Shown here one piece after another: positions 1-8,300 of a stretch of DNA of 64,000 bases (within the stretch, counting starts at the first letter, position 1; every line of letters starts with the position of its first letter). Made by a program: the position numbers and the translations under genes. The stretch comes from Paenibacillus chondroitinus NBRC 15376 (GTDB lineage Bacteria > Bacillota > Bacilli > Paenibacillales > NBRC-103111): the NCBI RefSeq assembly GCF_004000765.1, contig NZ_BILW01000011.1:62001-126000 (forward strand). The letters are read 5' to 3'. The notes beneath the pieces are model-generated. The model had not been told where the DNA came from. It was given only the letters and a program-made list of their open reading frames with translations, and did not search any database.

Positions 1-845
1 GATTGCAGTATTTGAATAAACTGTATTCGGAAGGCTTGATTGATAAGGAGGCATTTACGCAGAAATCGGATGCGCTTTCACAAAAAGGGAACAGCCCAGA
101 CACAGCCATAGCGGGTGCGATTCCGGCAGGTTGGTTCGGTGAATTCACCGATGCATCGCCGGCGGCGACTCGCCACAAGGACTATGATCCGATTGCTCCG
201 CTAACGGGTCCGGATGGAGCCTCGTTCACCGCGCACTATATCGGGATTGGGAATTCCGTATTTGCCATTACGAACAAAAACAAAAATCCGGAAGCAGCCA
301 TTCGTTTGGCGGATTATCTCTATTCGGATGAAGGCACGACGTTGTCCAACTTCGGAGAGGAAAATCGCAACTGGGTAAAAGCGGATGCGAGCCATAAAAA
401 CACGCGCGGAACTGCCGCTAAGTTCAAGGTGAAAGAAACTTCGTACGGCGTAGGACAGGTACAGAACGACCACTGGAATCAAATGGGGCCGAACCTTCGT
501 TCAGCCGAATATCGTGAAACATCTTATGCAGTGAGCCAGGACATCTATACGATGGATGGGTTGGAAGCACGACTGTACAAAGCTACGAAAGAATTGTATG
601 AAGGGCACCAGCCGAAGGAAGAGTTCCCGACGGATATTTTCTTGACGAATGAACAAGCAAATCAAGTTAAGCAATTAAAGCCTATTATTACCGATTATGT
701 GAAGCAATCCATGCTGCAGTTCATTATGGGTGCCAAAAGCATCGATAAGGATTGGGACGCCTACTTGAAAGGCCTCAAAGATTCCGGTATGGATCAATTC
801 ATCTCCATTTATCAAGACGCGTACAATAAGGTGTATAAAAAATAA
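1..845 (+). CDS. Sugar ABC transporter substrate-binding lipoprotein, C-terminal part (5' truncated by window edge)
   Basis: The reading frame is open from the first base, so the gene starts upstream of the window; only the last 280 or so residues are present. The sequence resembles the C-terminal half of LplA-type extracellular solute-binding proteins, and the segment YSEGLIDKEAF near its start closely parallels YAEGLIDKEFA in the complete binding protein at 34477-36111. The role inferred from the family is capture of an oligosaccharide outside the membrane for an ABC importer whose permease genes should lie upstream. A GC-rich hairpin follows directly, so this is probably the last gene of its transcript. 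The signal peptide and lipobox are not visible here. Confidence 0.85.
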   Translation, partial: LQYLNKLYSEGLIDKEAFTQKSDALSQKGNSPDTAIAGAIPAGWFGEFTDASPAATRHKDYDPIAPLTGPDGASFTAHYIGIGNSVFAITNKNKNPEAAIRLADYLYSDEGTTLSNFGEENRNWVKADASHKNTRGTAAKFKVKETSYGVGQVQNDHWNQMGPNLRSAEYRETSYAVSQDIYTMDGLEARLYKATKELYEGHQPKEEFPTDIFLTNEQANQVKQLKPIITDYVKQSMLQFIMGAKSIDKDWDAYLKGLKDSGMDQFISIYQDAYNKVYKK

Positions 846-853
846 CGCCGAAT

Positions 854-897
854 AGCAGGAGGGTTGGCTGAATAACGCCGATCACTCCTGCTTTTCT
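854..897 (+). terminator. Rho-independent terminator of the binding-protein gene
   Basis: AGCAGGAG (854-861) pairs with CTCCTGCT (885-892), followed by TTTTCTCTT. The loop is 23 nt long and contains a second copy of AATAACGCCGA, which also spans the upstream stop codon. Confidence 0.75.
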
Positions 898-903
898 CTT
901 TTC

Positions 904-1557
904 CTAGTTGATCTTTACCCCTTGGAAGACATAATCCCATGTTGCATTCCGATTAGGGTCAGAAGGAACCTCCACCGCACATACTCTTTCAATACCCCAA
1001 TCCAATAATGTCACCGCATTGGTGCTCTCAGCTGGACAGAGGATCAGGACGCTAAACGGACCATCTACCAATTCGGATAAAACTGATTGTAACTTGGCAG
1101 CCTGGTCATAATTAGCGGCCCATCTCACAAATAACATGCTTCGGCTAGTTTGCATCTTATCCATCAATCTGTCTATTCGGCGACTCATTTTCTCCCGATA
1201 GGAAGGGTATGTCATCGTCCAGTGTTGGTTTGGGTCTATGGGAAAATCATGTACGGAAAGAATATTGTAATAAGTGTCTTTTACAAAATGCGACTTTACA
1301 GATTGAATGGGGACTCCGTCATCTAATAAATGAGCAACCCCGTCTATTAATTTCATATTGTTCAAATCCATGAAGTTATGGAATTTATTCTTCAACAAGC
1401 GGTTTACATCAGAAAGTGAAAGAGACACATGCCAATCCAGCGGACCTGAAACCGTTCTCAACTGGTGACGTTTTAATTGAAGCGAAGGATTGCAAGCACT
1501 GCCTAAACTAACAATTGCGTCATAGGAACCTTTTATTTCAACCAATTTCAATGCCAT
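904..1557 (-). CDS. DUF1796 family putative papain-like cysteine peptidase
   Basis: The 217-residue protein opens with the DUF1796 pattern: SLGSACNPSLQLKRHQLR followed by SGPLDWHVS. The conserved Cys near residue 22 and the later HDFP segment are the candidate catalytic Cys and His for the papain-like fold proposed for this family; no reaction has been assigned to the family to my knowledge. No signal peptide or membrane segment is seen. AGGAGGG lies only 2-3 bases before the ATG at 1557, so the in-frame TTG two codons later (spacing about 8) may be the true start. The gene stands alone, convergent with the preceding gene and divergent from the multicopper oxidase operon. Confidence 0.75.
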   Translation of the reverse strand: MALKLVEIKGSYDAIVSLGSACNPSLQLKRHQLRTVSGPLDWHVSLSLSDVNRLLKNKFHNFMDLNNMKLIDGVAHLLDDGVPIQSVKSHFVKDTYYNILSVHDFPIDPNQHWTMTYPSYREKMSRRIDRLMDKMQTSRSMLFVRWAANYDQAAKLQSVLSELVDGPFSVLILCPAESTNAVTLLDWGIERVCAVEVPSDPNRNATWDYVFQGVKIN

Positions 1558-1689
1558 TCCCTCCTCTGGGGTGCTCCTATTATACTAGATGATCTATGGA
1601 TTAAATTTGATTGGACACCTTAGTAGATAGGGCAATATAGAGCCGCACAGATTGCAGTGGCGATATAAATATATTTTTTTCTTAACAAA

Positions 1690-1800
1690 AAAATGGTTTA
1701 CAAAAACCAGGTTAACGCATATATTTAAGTCAAAGTGTTTCCTTGGGCAAACTTTTTGTCCTAATGGAAACAAAATTTTTGCGCAAAATGTTTCCTTAAT
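1690..1800. promoter_or_regulatory. Repeat-rich upstream region of the multicopper oxidase operon
   Basis: The 289 bases between the divergent genes hold GTTTCCTT at 1737-1744 and again at 1790-1797 (53 bp apart, about five helical turns), with an inverted GGAAAC at 1766-1771 between them. A small dyad GGTTTACAAAAACC lies at 1694-1707. This looks like an operator array for a metal- or stress-responsive regulator, but no convincing promoter hexamers were assigned and no regulator was identified. Confidence 0.4.
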
Positions 1801-1846
1801 GCAAAATAATTGTAAACAAGCAATATTAATGGGGGAGGGTTTAACG

Positions 1847-2890
1847 ATGCTGCGTGATTCGAATGATAAGATCTCAAGACGCAAACTTTTGAAGATGGGA
1901 GGTGCCGGGGCTTTTGCCGTTATTGGAGCTGCTTTATTACATCCATCCACTTTATTCGGAAAGTCGACCTTAGTGGCGGATAAACATGACATTCATAAGG
2001 CGATGAAAGGTCAGCTGCATGAAGGCATGAAGCATGGCTATGTGCCAAGTAATGATGCAACCGAAGGATTTAAAGCCGCACAGAAGGCATTGACAGCATT
2101 TGATTATGGCAAGGTAAGTAAACTTCCGGATGGAAGAACATTGCGTGAGTATGAAATTACTGCCTATGAGAATGAAGTTCAGATCGCCAAGGGCATTAAG
2201 TTCCCGGGATGGACATTTAACGGCACAATTCCTGGTCCGACCATTCGTTGTACCGAAGGCGATGTGCTTCGTATACACTTTGGCAATGCAACGAGCCATC
2301 CGCATTCCATCCACTTTCATGGGATGCACCCGACAAATATGGATGGCTTGGAAGCTGTCAATGCCGGAGATACGTTTACTTACGAATTTGAAGCTAAACC
2401 AGCCGGCATGCATGTTTATCATTGCCATGTTGCTCCATTAGCCAGACATATTCATAAAGGACTATATGGGAATTTCATCATTGATCCCAAAAAACCAAGA
2501 GCTTCAGCGCGAGAATTCAGTATGGTCATGAACGGGTTTGATTTGGATCTTGATGGAGAAAACGAAATTTACACGGTAAACGGGTATGCTTTTGCCTATC
2601 AACAAGAACCAATTAAAGTGCAGGTCGGAGAACTTGTACGCATTTATCTCAGTAATTTGACGGAATTCGATCTGATCAATTCTTTTCACCTTCATGCGAA
2701 CTTTTTCAACTATTATGCAACCGGCGCGGACCCTGAGGCTCGTCCTCAATTTACGGATACGATCATGCAGTGCCAAGGGGAACGCGGTATTCTGGAAATC
2801 GTGTTTCCATCCGCCGGGAAATATATGTTTCATGCCCATCAAAGTGAATTTGCGGAGCTTGGTTGGATGGGCTTCTTCATAGCCGAATAA
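1847..2890 (+). CDS. Tat-exported two-domain multicopper oxidase
   Basis: 347 residues from the ATG at 1847, chosen because GGGGGAGGG precedes it; the frame is open further upstream but without a ribosome site. The N-terminus carries a twin-arginine signal, SRRKLLKMGG followed by a hydrophobic stretch, so the protein is expected to be folded and metallated in the cytoplasm and then exported. Copper-ligand motifs are HPHSIHFHG (about 151-159), HVYHCHVAPLARHIH (about 188-202), SFHLHANFF (about 279) and FHAHQ (about 329), the arrangement of a two-cupredoxin-domain oxidase with a type 1 copper site in domain 1 and His pairs for a trinuclear centre between subunits. The substrate is unknown; metal oxidation fits the ZIP neighbour. 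It heads an operon with a ZIP transporter (19-nt gap) and TatA. Confidence 0.85.
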   Translation: MLRDSNDKISRRKLLKMGGAGAFAVIGAALLHPSTLFGKSTLVADKHDIHKAMKGQLHEGMKHGYVPSNDATEGFKAAQKALTAFDYGKVSKLPDGRTLREYEITAYENEVQIAKGIKFPGWTFNGTIPGPTIRCTEGDVLRIHFGNATSHPHSIHFHGMHPTNMDGLEAVNAGDTFTYEFEAKPAGMHVYHCHVAPLARHIHKGLYGNFIIDPKKPRASAREFSMVMNGFDLDLDGENEIYTVNGYAFAYQQEPIKVQVGELVRIYLSNLTEFDLINSFHLHANFFNYYATGADPEARPQFTDTIMQCQGERGILEIVFPSAGKYMFHAHQSEFAELGWMGFFIAE

Positions 2891-2909
2891 GAAAGGAGGT
2901 AAATGCTCA

Positions 2910-4118
2910 ATGAATTATGCAGATCAAAGGGAAACCAAGACGTCATCCCTTCCATTAAAAGCTATCTTATGGGGAATTCTCCCGCTCATTTTGTTAATTG
3001 CCATCATCGGTACGATTGCCAAGGTAGGTACTGGTATAGAAAGTGAGCCTGCTGCACCTATTGAAGTTGTGAACGTTGAGAAAATCACGCTGAATGATGA
3101 CGGCATTCAAGTGAAGGTTCTGAACTCCGGCCCTGAGGAAATAACAATTGCTCAAGTCGTTGTTGACGGAGCGTTCTGGAACGCAGAGTTTTCACCAAGC
3201 GACACCTTGCAACGATTCGAGAGAGGAACGATTCTTATTCCCTACCCGTGGGTGCAAGGGGATCCCCATGAAATCAAATTAATCACGTCGAATGGATTAA
3301 TTTTCACAGGTGAGGTTGCAGCAGCAGCAGCTACACTAACTCCGACAGGAAAGCTTTTTGCTCAATATGCCTTAATTGGATTTTATGTTGGAGTCATTCC
3401 TGTGGGGTTAGGTCTGCTATGGTATCCCTTCTTACGGCGGTTTTCGGTGAAAGGCATGCATGTGATTCTTTCCTTGACGATCGGACTTTTATTTTTTCTT
3501 GTCATTGATACGTTCGAGGAAGGGTTTGAAATGGCGGCTGAAGCTCCTGGTGTGTTCCAAGGTACTGGATTAGTATGGTTTGGCGCACTGCTCAGCTGTT
3601 TATTCTTGATCGCTGTCGATCAGTCGAATGACCGCAAATTAAGCAGCAGAACGCTTGAGGGAAGCAGAGTGTCCCGGAAAATCGCTACAGGCATCGGTTT
3701 GCATAATTTCGGTGAAGGCCTGGCCATTGGATCCGCATTTGCTGTCGGAGAGGCAGCGCTGGGAACTTTCTTGATCATTGGTTTTACCCTGCACAATATT
3801 ACAGAAGGCGTGGGGATCGCTGCTCCATTGCTTAAAGAGCGTCCTAGCTGGAAGACTTTTGTTACATTAGCGTTAATCGCAGGTGGGCCAGCTATCATTG
3901 GAACTTGGGCAGGTGGATTCATTTTCAACGATACTTTGGCGGCTTTATTCTTCGGAATCGGCGCTGGCGCTATTCTTCAAGTCATTTATGTCATTTCCAA
4001 AATGATCCTCAAAGAATCCGAAAAGCGCAGTTTGTCGCCTGTTTCCTGGTTGAATTTTGGCGGGTTATCGGCAGGAATTCTCATTATGTACATCACAGCG
4101 CTTATGGTGAAATTTTAA
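2910..4118 (+). CDS. ZIP family metal transporter with extra N-terminal extracytoplasmic domain
   Basis: 402 residues. The C-terminal part has the two signature ZIP helices, GLHNFGEGLAIGSAFA (about 264) and TLHNITEGVGIAAPL (about 293), whose His, Asn and Glu residues form the metal path for Zn, Fe or Mn in this family. Unusually, about 140 residues precede the ZIP core: one membrane helix (LWGILPLILLIAIIG) and a beta-rich segment predicted outside the cell. GGAGG ends 10 nt before the ATG at 2910; a nearer ATG at 2903 is out of frame. Its tight linkage to the multicopper oxidase suggests coupled metal oxidation and transport, which is an inference. TatA follows after 30 nt. Confidence 0.85.
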   Translation: MNYADQRETKTSSLPLKAILWGILPLILLIAIIGTIAKVGTGIESEPAAPIEVVNVEKITLNDDGIQVKVLNSGPEEITIAQVVVDGAFWNAEFSPSDTLQRFERGTILIPYPWVQGDPHEIKLITSNGLIFTGEVAAAAATLTPTGKLFAQYALIGFYVGVIPVGLGLLWYPFLRRFSVKGMHVILSLTIGLLFFLVIDTFEEGFEMAAEAPGVFQGTGLVWFGALLSCLFLIAVDQSNDRKLSSRTLEGSRVSRKIATGIGLHNFGEGLAIGSAFAVGEAALGTFLIIGFTLHNITEGVGIAAPLLKERPSWKTFVTLALIAGGPAIIGTWAGGFIFNDTLAALFFGIGAGAILQVIYVISKMILKESEKRSLSPVSWLNFGGLSAGILIMYITALMVKF

Positions 4119-4148
4119 TAAATGCAGGTGAGAAGGTAGGTGCTTTTC

Positions 4149-4328
4149 ATGCTTTCAGGGATTGGTGTTTCAGGTGTTATCATCATTGCAGTAGTGGCGT
4201 TATTGTTATTCGGACCTACGAAATTGCCTCAATTGGGGCGTGCGTTCGGCACGACAATTAAGGAGTTTAGACAAGGAACGAAAGGATTATTGGAAGAAGA
4301 CACCGTTAAAAAACAAAAAAGCGAGTGA
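4149..4328 (+). CDS. tatA: Twin-arginine translocase subunit TatA
   Basis: 59 residues from the ATG at 4149 (62 if the GTG at 4140 is used). It shows the TatA plan: a short N-terminal membrane helix (GVIIIAVVALLLFGP), the FGPTKLPQLGRAFG hinge, and an amphipathic helix with a charged tail. TatA subunits assemble into the pore that moves folded proteins across the membrane together with TatC, which is absent here and must come from elsewhere. Its place behind a gene with a Tat signal suggests a TatA dedicated to exporting the multicopper oxidase, as TatAd is linked to PhoD in Bacillus subtilis. A terminator closes the operon. Confidence 0.92.
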   Translation: MLSGIGVSGVIIIAVVALLLFGPTKLPQLGRAFGTTIKEFRQGTKGLLEEDTVKKQKSE

Positions 4329-4335
4329 ACAGGAA

Positions 4336-4370
4336 GGCCAGTCCCTAAAAGTGGGATTGGTCTTTTTTTC
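4336..4370 (+). terminator. Terminator of the oxidase-ZIP-TatA operon
   Basis: GGCCAGTCCC (4336-4345) pairs with GGGATTGGTC (4353-4362) with two G-U pairs and is followed by a run of T residues. Confidence 0.85.
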
Positions 4371-4400
4371 ATGAGAAAGGTAAAATGAGGAGGTATCGCA

Positions 4401-4421
4401 GTGAAAGTAAAGGACCGATGA
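4401..4421 (+). other. Possible six-codon leader ORF overlapping the next start codon
   Basis: The only strong ribosome site here (AGGAGGT, 4388-4394) is placed for the GTG at 4401, which encodes MKVKDR and stops at TGA 4419-4421. That stop overlaps the ATG at 4418 as ATGA, an arrangement typical of translational coupling. It could also be a chance reading frame. Confidence 0.35.
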
Positions 4422-5080
4422 CTAGGATGAAAATGGAGTTAGAAAATAGGACGATTGAATTTCATGTTTCATATGGCGTTAGAAAGAAAATATCCATTCA
4501 AATCGATAACACAGGCTATATGACTGTTAAAGCTCCTAACGATACAAACCAGGAGACGATAATAAGCCTTGTAAAACAGCATGGAAAACAAATCGTAGAG
4601 AAATTAAGGCTTATTGAGAAATCGAAAGAAACCGTTGGAATAAAAGAGTATCAAGAGGAAGGAAAGTTCCTTCATCTTGGAAAATATTATTTTCTCCATG
4701 AATTGATCGAGACCACTGGGCTTACTGAGGAAGAGTTGAAAATAAATCTTAAAAAGTTCTATTTCTCAAGCTGCAAGAAAATCATTGCTGAGCGCATCAA
4801 GATCTATCAGACACAATTAAAGGTTAAACCGAAGGAGATTGAAATCGAAGAGTCTACAACCAAATGGGGAAGCTGCAGCTCATCTAAAAAATTAACCTTC
4901 AATTATCGTTTAGCTATGGCGCCAATCGACGTGATTGATTATGTCATCATCCATGAGTTATGTCATCTCACCCATATGAATCATGATCGCTCCTTCTGGA
5001 GACGAGTAGGAAGCATAATGCCCGATTACAAGGAGAAGGAAGAGTTCCTGGCCAAGTATGGACTAGCTATGACACTTTAA
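4418..5080 (+). CDS. YgjP-like (DUF45/M48-type) zinc metallopeptidase
   Basis: About 220 residues from ATG 4418. The motif HELCHLTHMNHDRSFW near the C-terminus is the HExxH zinc site with the downstream His of YgjP/WLM-type peptidases, and TKWGSCSSS shortly before it is the other family hallmark. No signal peptide is present, so it acts in the cytoplasm; the substrate is unknown. Start choice is uncertain: ATG 4385, 4418, 4427 and 4433 are all in frame. ATG 4418 is preferred because it overlaps the stop of a short leader ORF that owns the best ribosome site. The gene appears to be monocistronic. Confidence 0.8.
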   Translation: MTRMKMELENRTIEFHVSYGVRKKISIQIDNTGYMTVKAPNDTNQETIISLVKQHGKQIVEKLRLIEKSKETVGIKEYQEEGKFLHLGKYYFLHELIETTGLTEEELKINLKKFYFSSCKKIIAERIKIYQTQLKVKPKEIEIEESTTKWGSCSSSKKLTFNYRLAMAPIDVIDYVIIHELCHLTHMNHDRSFWRRVGSIMPDYKEKEEFLAKYGLAMTL

Positions 5081-5097
5081 AAAGATTAACGGAAATG

Positions 5098-5134
5098 AAC
5101 TGTCGTCCGGACAAAATCGGCGTCAGTTTTTTTG
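5098..5134 (+). terminator. Weak terminator after the metallopeptidase
   Basis: AACTG (5098-5102) and CCG (5107-5109) pair with CGG (5118-5120) and CAGTT (5124-5128), leaving an internal loop, then TTTTTTG. Confidence 0.5.
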
Positions 5135-5209
5135 TTTTTGTGCACGAGTTTAGCTCCGTATTATCCGCTTACGTAAAAAGGAAAGATAATTGTAAAAAAG
5201 CGCGGGATA

Positions 5210-5238
5210 TTACAAATCTATATTTTTGAAAATATGTT
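5210..5238 (+). promoter_or_regulatory. Probable sigma-A promoter of the GH43 gene
   Basis: TTACAA (5210-5215), 17 bases, TATGTT (5233-5238). TTGTAA at 5190-5195 and TTACAA form an inverted pair over the -35 region that could bind a regulator. Confidence 0.5.
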
Positions 5239-5245
5239 AAGTTAA

Positions 5246-5386
5246 AAACACGCAGCAAGATAGGGAAAGGAGGTTACGCGGTGTGTCACTAGGTAACGAG
5301 GCTGCTGGCTTTGTTTCTTGCATGAACTCGGAACGTTAGCAGAATATCCACGGAGTAGAAACGAATATGAGAATAGGAGATTACCG
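5246..5386 (+). promoter_or_regulatory. Structured 5' leader of the GH43 gene
   Basis: Nested pairings are possible: GCAGC near 5253 with GCTGC near 5301, then GTTAC with GTAAC, then GTG with CAC at the tip. A strong AGGAGG site inside it serves only GTG-TGT-CAC-TAG. No known riboswitch class was recognised. The leader probably affects expression of the secreted protein, but this rests on pairing seen by eye. Confidence 0.35.
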
Positions 5387-8300
5387 ATGAAAAAAGTAAT
5401 AGGGATACTTATGGCTTTTATCTTATTTGCATGTACGATCAATATGCCTATGAATGCTCGTGCTGCAGATCCAATTTCGGATGGACATGGATTGATGGGG
5501 GATTTCTTTAAATGTGTGCCGAATCCTGATAATCGAACAGATATCACCGTATTCAAATTCGATGATCTGCGTGGATCACGTGCTATTGGCAATCTGAATG
5601 GGGATTCATTTAGCAGTATTTTTAATCAATTTTCTGGAACACCTGATTATAATACGGCACGTTTTACAGGAACAATAGTTCCTGCCTACACAGAAGATTA
5701 TACCTTCCATATGGTTGGTGATGATGGGTTTCGCCTATGGGTTAATGGGCAGCTGATCATTGACTTCTGGCAGCAAACTTGGGAGAAACCGCAAGATAGT
5801 GTTCCTATCTCTTTGGAGGCTGGCAAACACTATGACATCAAAGTTGAATATTTACAAGGTTGGGGCGGTACTTGGCTCAAGATGGAATGGGAGAGTGCAA
5901 GTCAGCAGCGACAAATCGTTCCTGAATCAGCCCTTTACTTGCCGGCAGATCGCACGTTGGTAACGAAAAAAAGCGAGTTGTCCGCAGAAATTCAAAAGTT
6001 GGATTATTTAGCTGACAATTTTGGAGATAAAGTAACCGCAAGTGATCGAACCAATCTCCAAACGGCTAAACAAACGGCTGAAGAGCTGCTGAATACGATT
6101 GATGGCGCTCAAATGGATGACCGAGCTAAAGTGGAAGCGCTAATTCAAGGAATTGAAAACGTATCCATCGCTCGTTCCGCCTTTATGAAAGAGATGGGTG
6201 TCACAAGTTCTTCTATACATAACAAATTTAGCAATCCGCTCTATCAAGGGCAGGACCCATTTGTAACTTACAAAGACGGCTATTATTACTTCGTTTCTTC
6301 CAGTAACCTGGACTCTGAGAACAAAGTGTATGTATCCAAGTCTCGCACCCTGACAGACCAAGGGGAAAAGAAGCTGGTTTTTGATTCACAAGGCACACAA
6401 ACGCGGATTTTTGCTCCGGAAATTTTCTTCTTTGACGGCAAATGGTATATCTACTACTGTGCCGACTTGAAAGCCTATGATTACAAGCACATGGCGACAG
6501 TTCTGCAATCCGTTACGGACGATCCGCAAGGGGCTTATGTTGACAAAGGTGCTCTATATGCGGGTGAACATGGTGTCTATAAGCAAGCGAACGATTTTAC
6601 GGTTTTTGAAAATAAAGGAAAGCTTTATGCCGTATGGGGCACTTTGGGCTCCGGAGAACCAATCGGTCCGGCCATTGCTCCAATGGATAATCCTTATACC
6701 ATTAGCGTTGACCGGTCATTCTTGCCTGGCGGAGGCGGGGAAGGTCCTCGTGTCTTACAACGGGACGGCAAAGTATTCATCACGATGTCCGAGGGTGACT
6801 ATCAATCAGATGGTTACCGGTTATCTTATTTTATGAATACGGATGGGAACTTCTTGAACCCGAGCTCTTGGACGCGCAAAAATGATGTTTTCGTATCGAC
6901 AAGTGATGTTTCAGGACCAGCTCGAGCAAGTTTTGTGAAATCCGTAGATGGTACGGAAGATTGGATGATGTATCACTCACGGGTGTATCAAGATACAGGG
7001 CGAAACTGGTGGCGTCAGGTTAATATTAAAAAATTCGGTTGGAATGCCGATGGTACGCCAAACTTTGGTACGCCTGTTGCTCCGAATGAGTGGCAGGAAC
7101 TGCCTTCAGGCGATCTGGGTCAAGGAGATATGTATCAAGCCGAAGATGCTGTTCTATTAGGGGATATCACGAAAGAAAACAGCCATTTGAACTTCCAAGG
7201 AACAGGTTACATTCATTTACCGAAGAAATCAGGCGCTGAAGCGAATTTTGTTGTTAATGCAGCTGAAGCTGGGGATTATATCGTTGGTTTAAGATATGCC
7301 TATGGGGAACAAGTAAACGGGGAATCGACTTCGAATCCTACCGTTCAATTGCCTGCAAGAGCAAAAATCAATGTCTATGTCAACGGAGCACATGTGAAAA
7401 CGATTGCTCCGGACAAAACAGCGATTAGCTGGGATGAATGGTTTACGGGTTCTGAACGTTTGGCTTTACAGGCGGGTAAAAATGTAATTAGCTACCGAAT
7501 TGATGAAAGCAGTATCGGGAATGTCAATTTGGATTATGTAACGATGTATAAGGCTGATGTGCCTAATGTGACCGAGCCAACTGAACCGACTGAATTAACA
7601 GGAACGCTGACAGGTGTGTCTCAAGTTGCAGTCGGCAATAACCTTGATGTGAACTATGGACTGGCGCATGTTTCGACGAACGCGTCAGATGCCATCTTCG
7701 CACAGGATTTAACGTTCAGCTATGATGCGGATACCTTCCTTTTTGATTCAGCACTAGCACTGAAAACTGGTCTTGAAGTCGTTTCAGTGAATAAGGATGT
7801 GCCTGGCAAAGTACGTATTTTGCTGGCAAGCCTAGGCACTAATCATGCCGTTTCCACGGATGGCGGACTGCTTAAATTAACATGGAAAGCTCTTAAACAG
7901 TCGGCTAATGCAAGTATTCGGCTTTCTTCCCTGCAAATTGCTAACTCAGCGGGTGTAGAGAGTACACTTAACGCTGTTACGTATAACGTAAAGGTCACTG
8001 GCACGGCTGATCTGAACAAAGAAGCGTTGAATACATTAATTGCGCAAGCGCAAACAACTCTACAAGCGGCTGTTGAAGGTAGTGCACCAGGTCAATACCC
8101 AACTGGCTCCAAAGCCACTTTGCAAGCAGCGATCAATACAGCGATTGCGGTTGCCGCAAACGCAGTTACGCAGGCGGAAATCGATCAAGCAACAAGCAGC
8201 TTGAATCAAGCTTTGCAAGCATTTACGAGCTCCGTAAATACCAGCCCTTCAGGAGACGTCAATGGGGATGGCAAAGTAACGGTCGGTGATATCGCAATTG

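Noticed and set aside
841-882. Duplicated AATAACGCCGA as a mobile-element target duplication
   Set aside because: Only 19 bases separate the two copies and nothing resembling an inserted element lies between them.
1652-1846. N-terminal extension of the multicopper oxidase from 1652
   Set aside because: It would place 65 residues before the twin-arginine signal and has no ribosome site; the region is regulatory DNA.
5246-5330. c-di-GMP (GEMM) riboswitch before the GH43 gene
   Set aside because: The conserved GACGCAAAGCC-type core and receptor loop are absent; only general pairing is seen.
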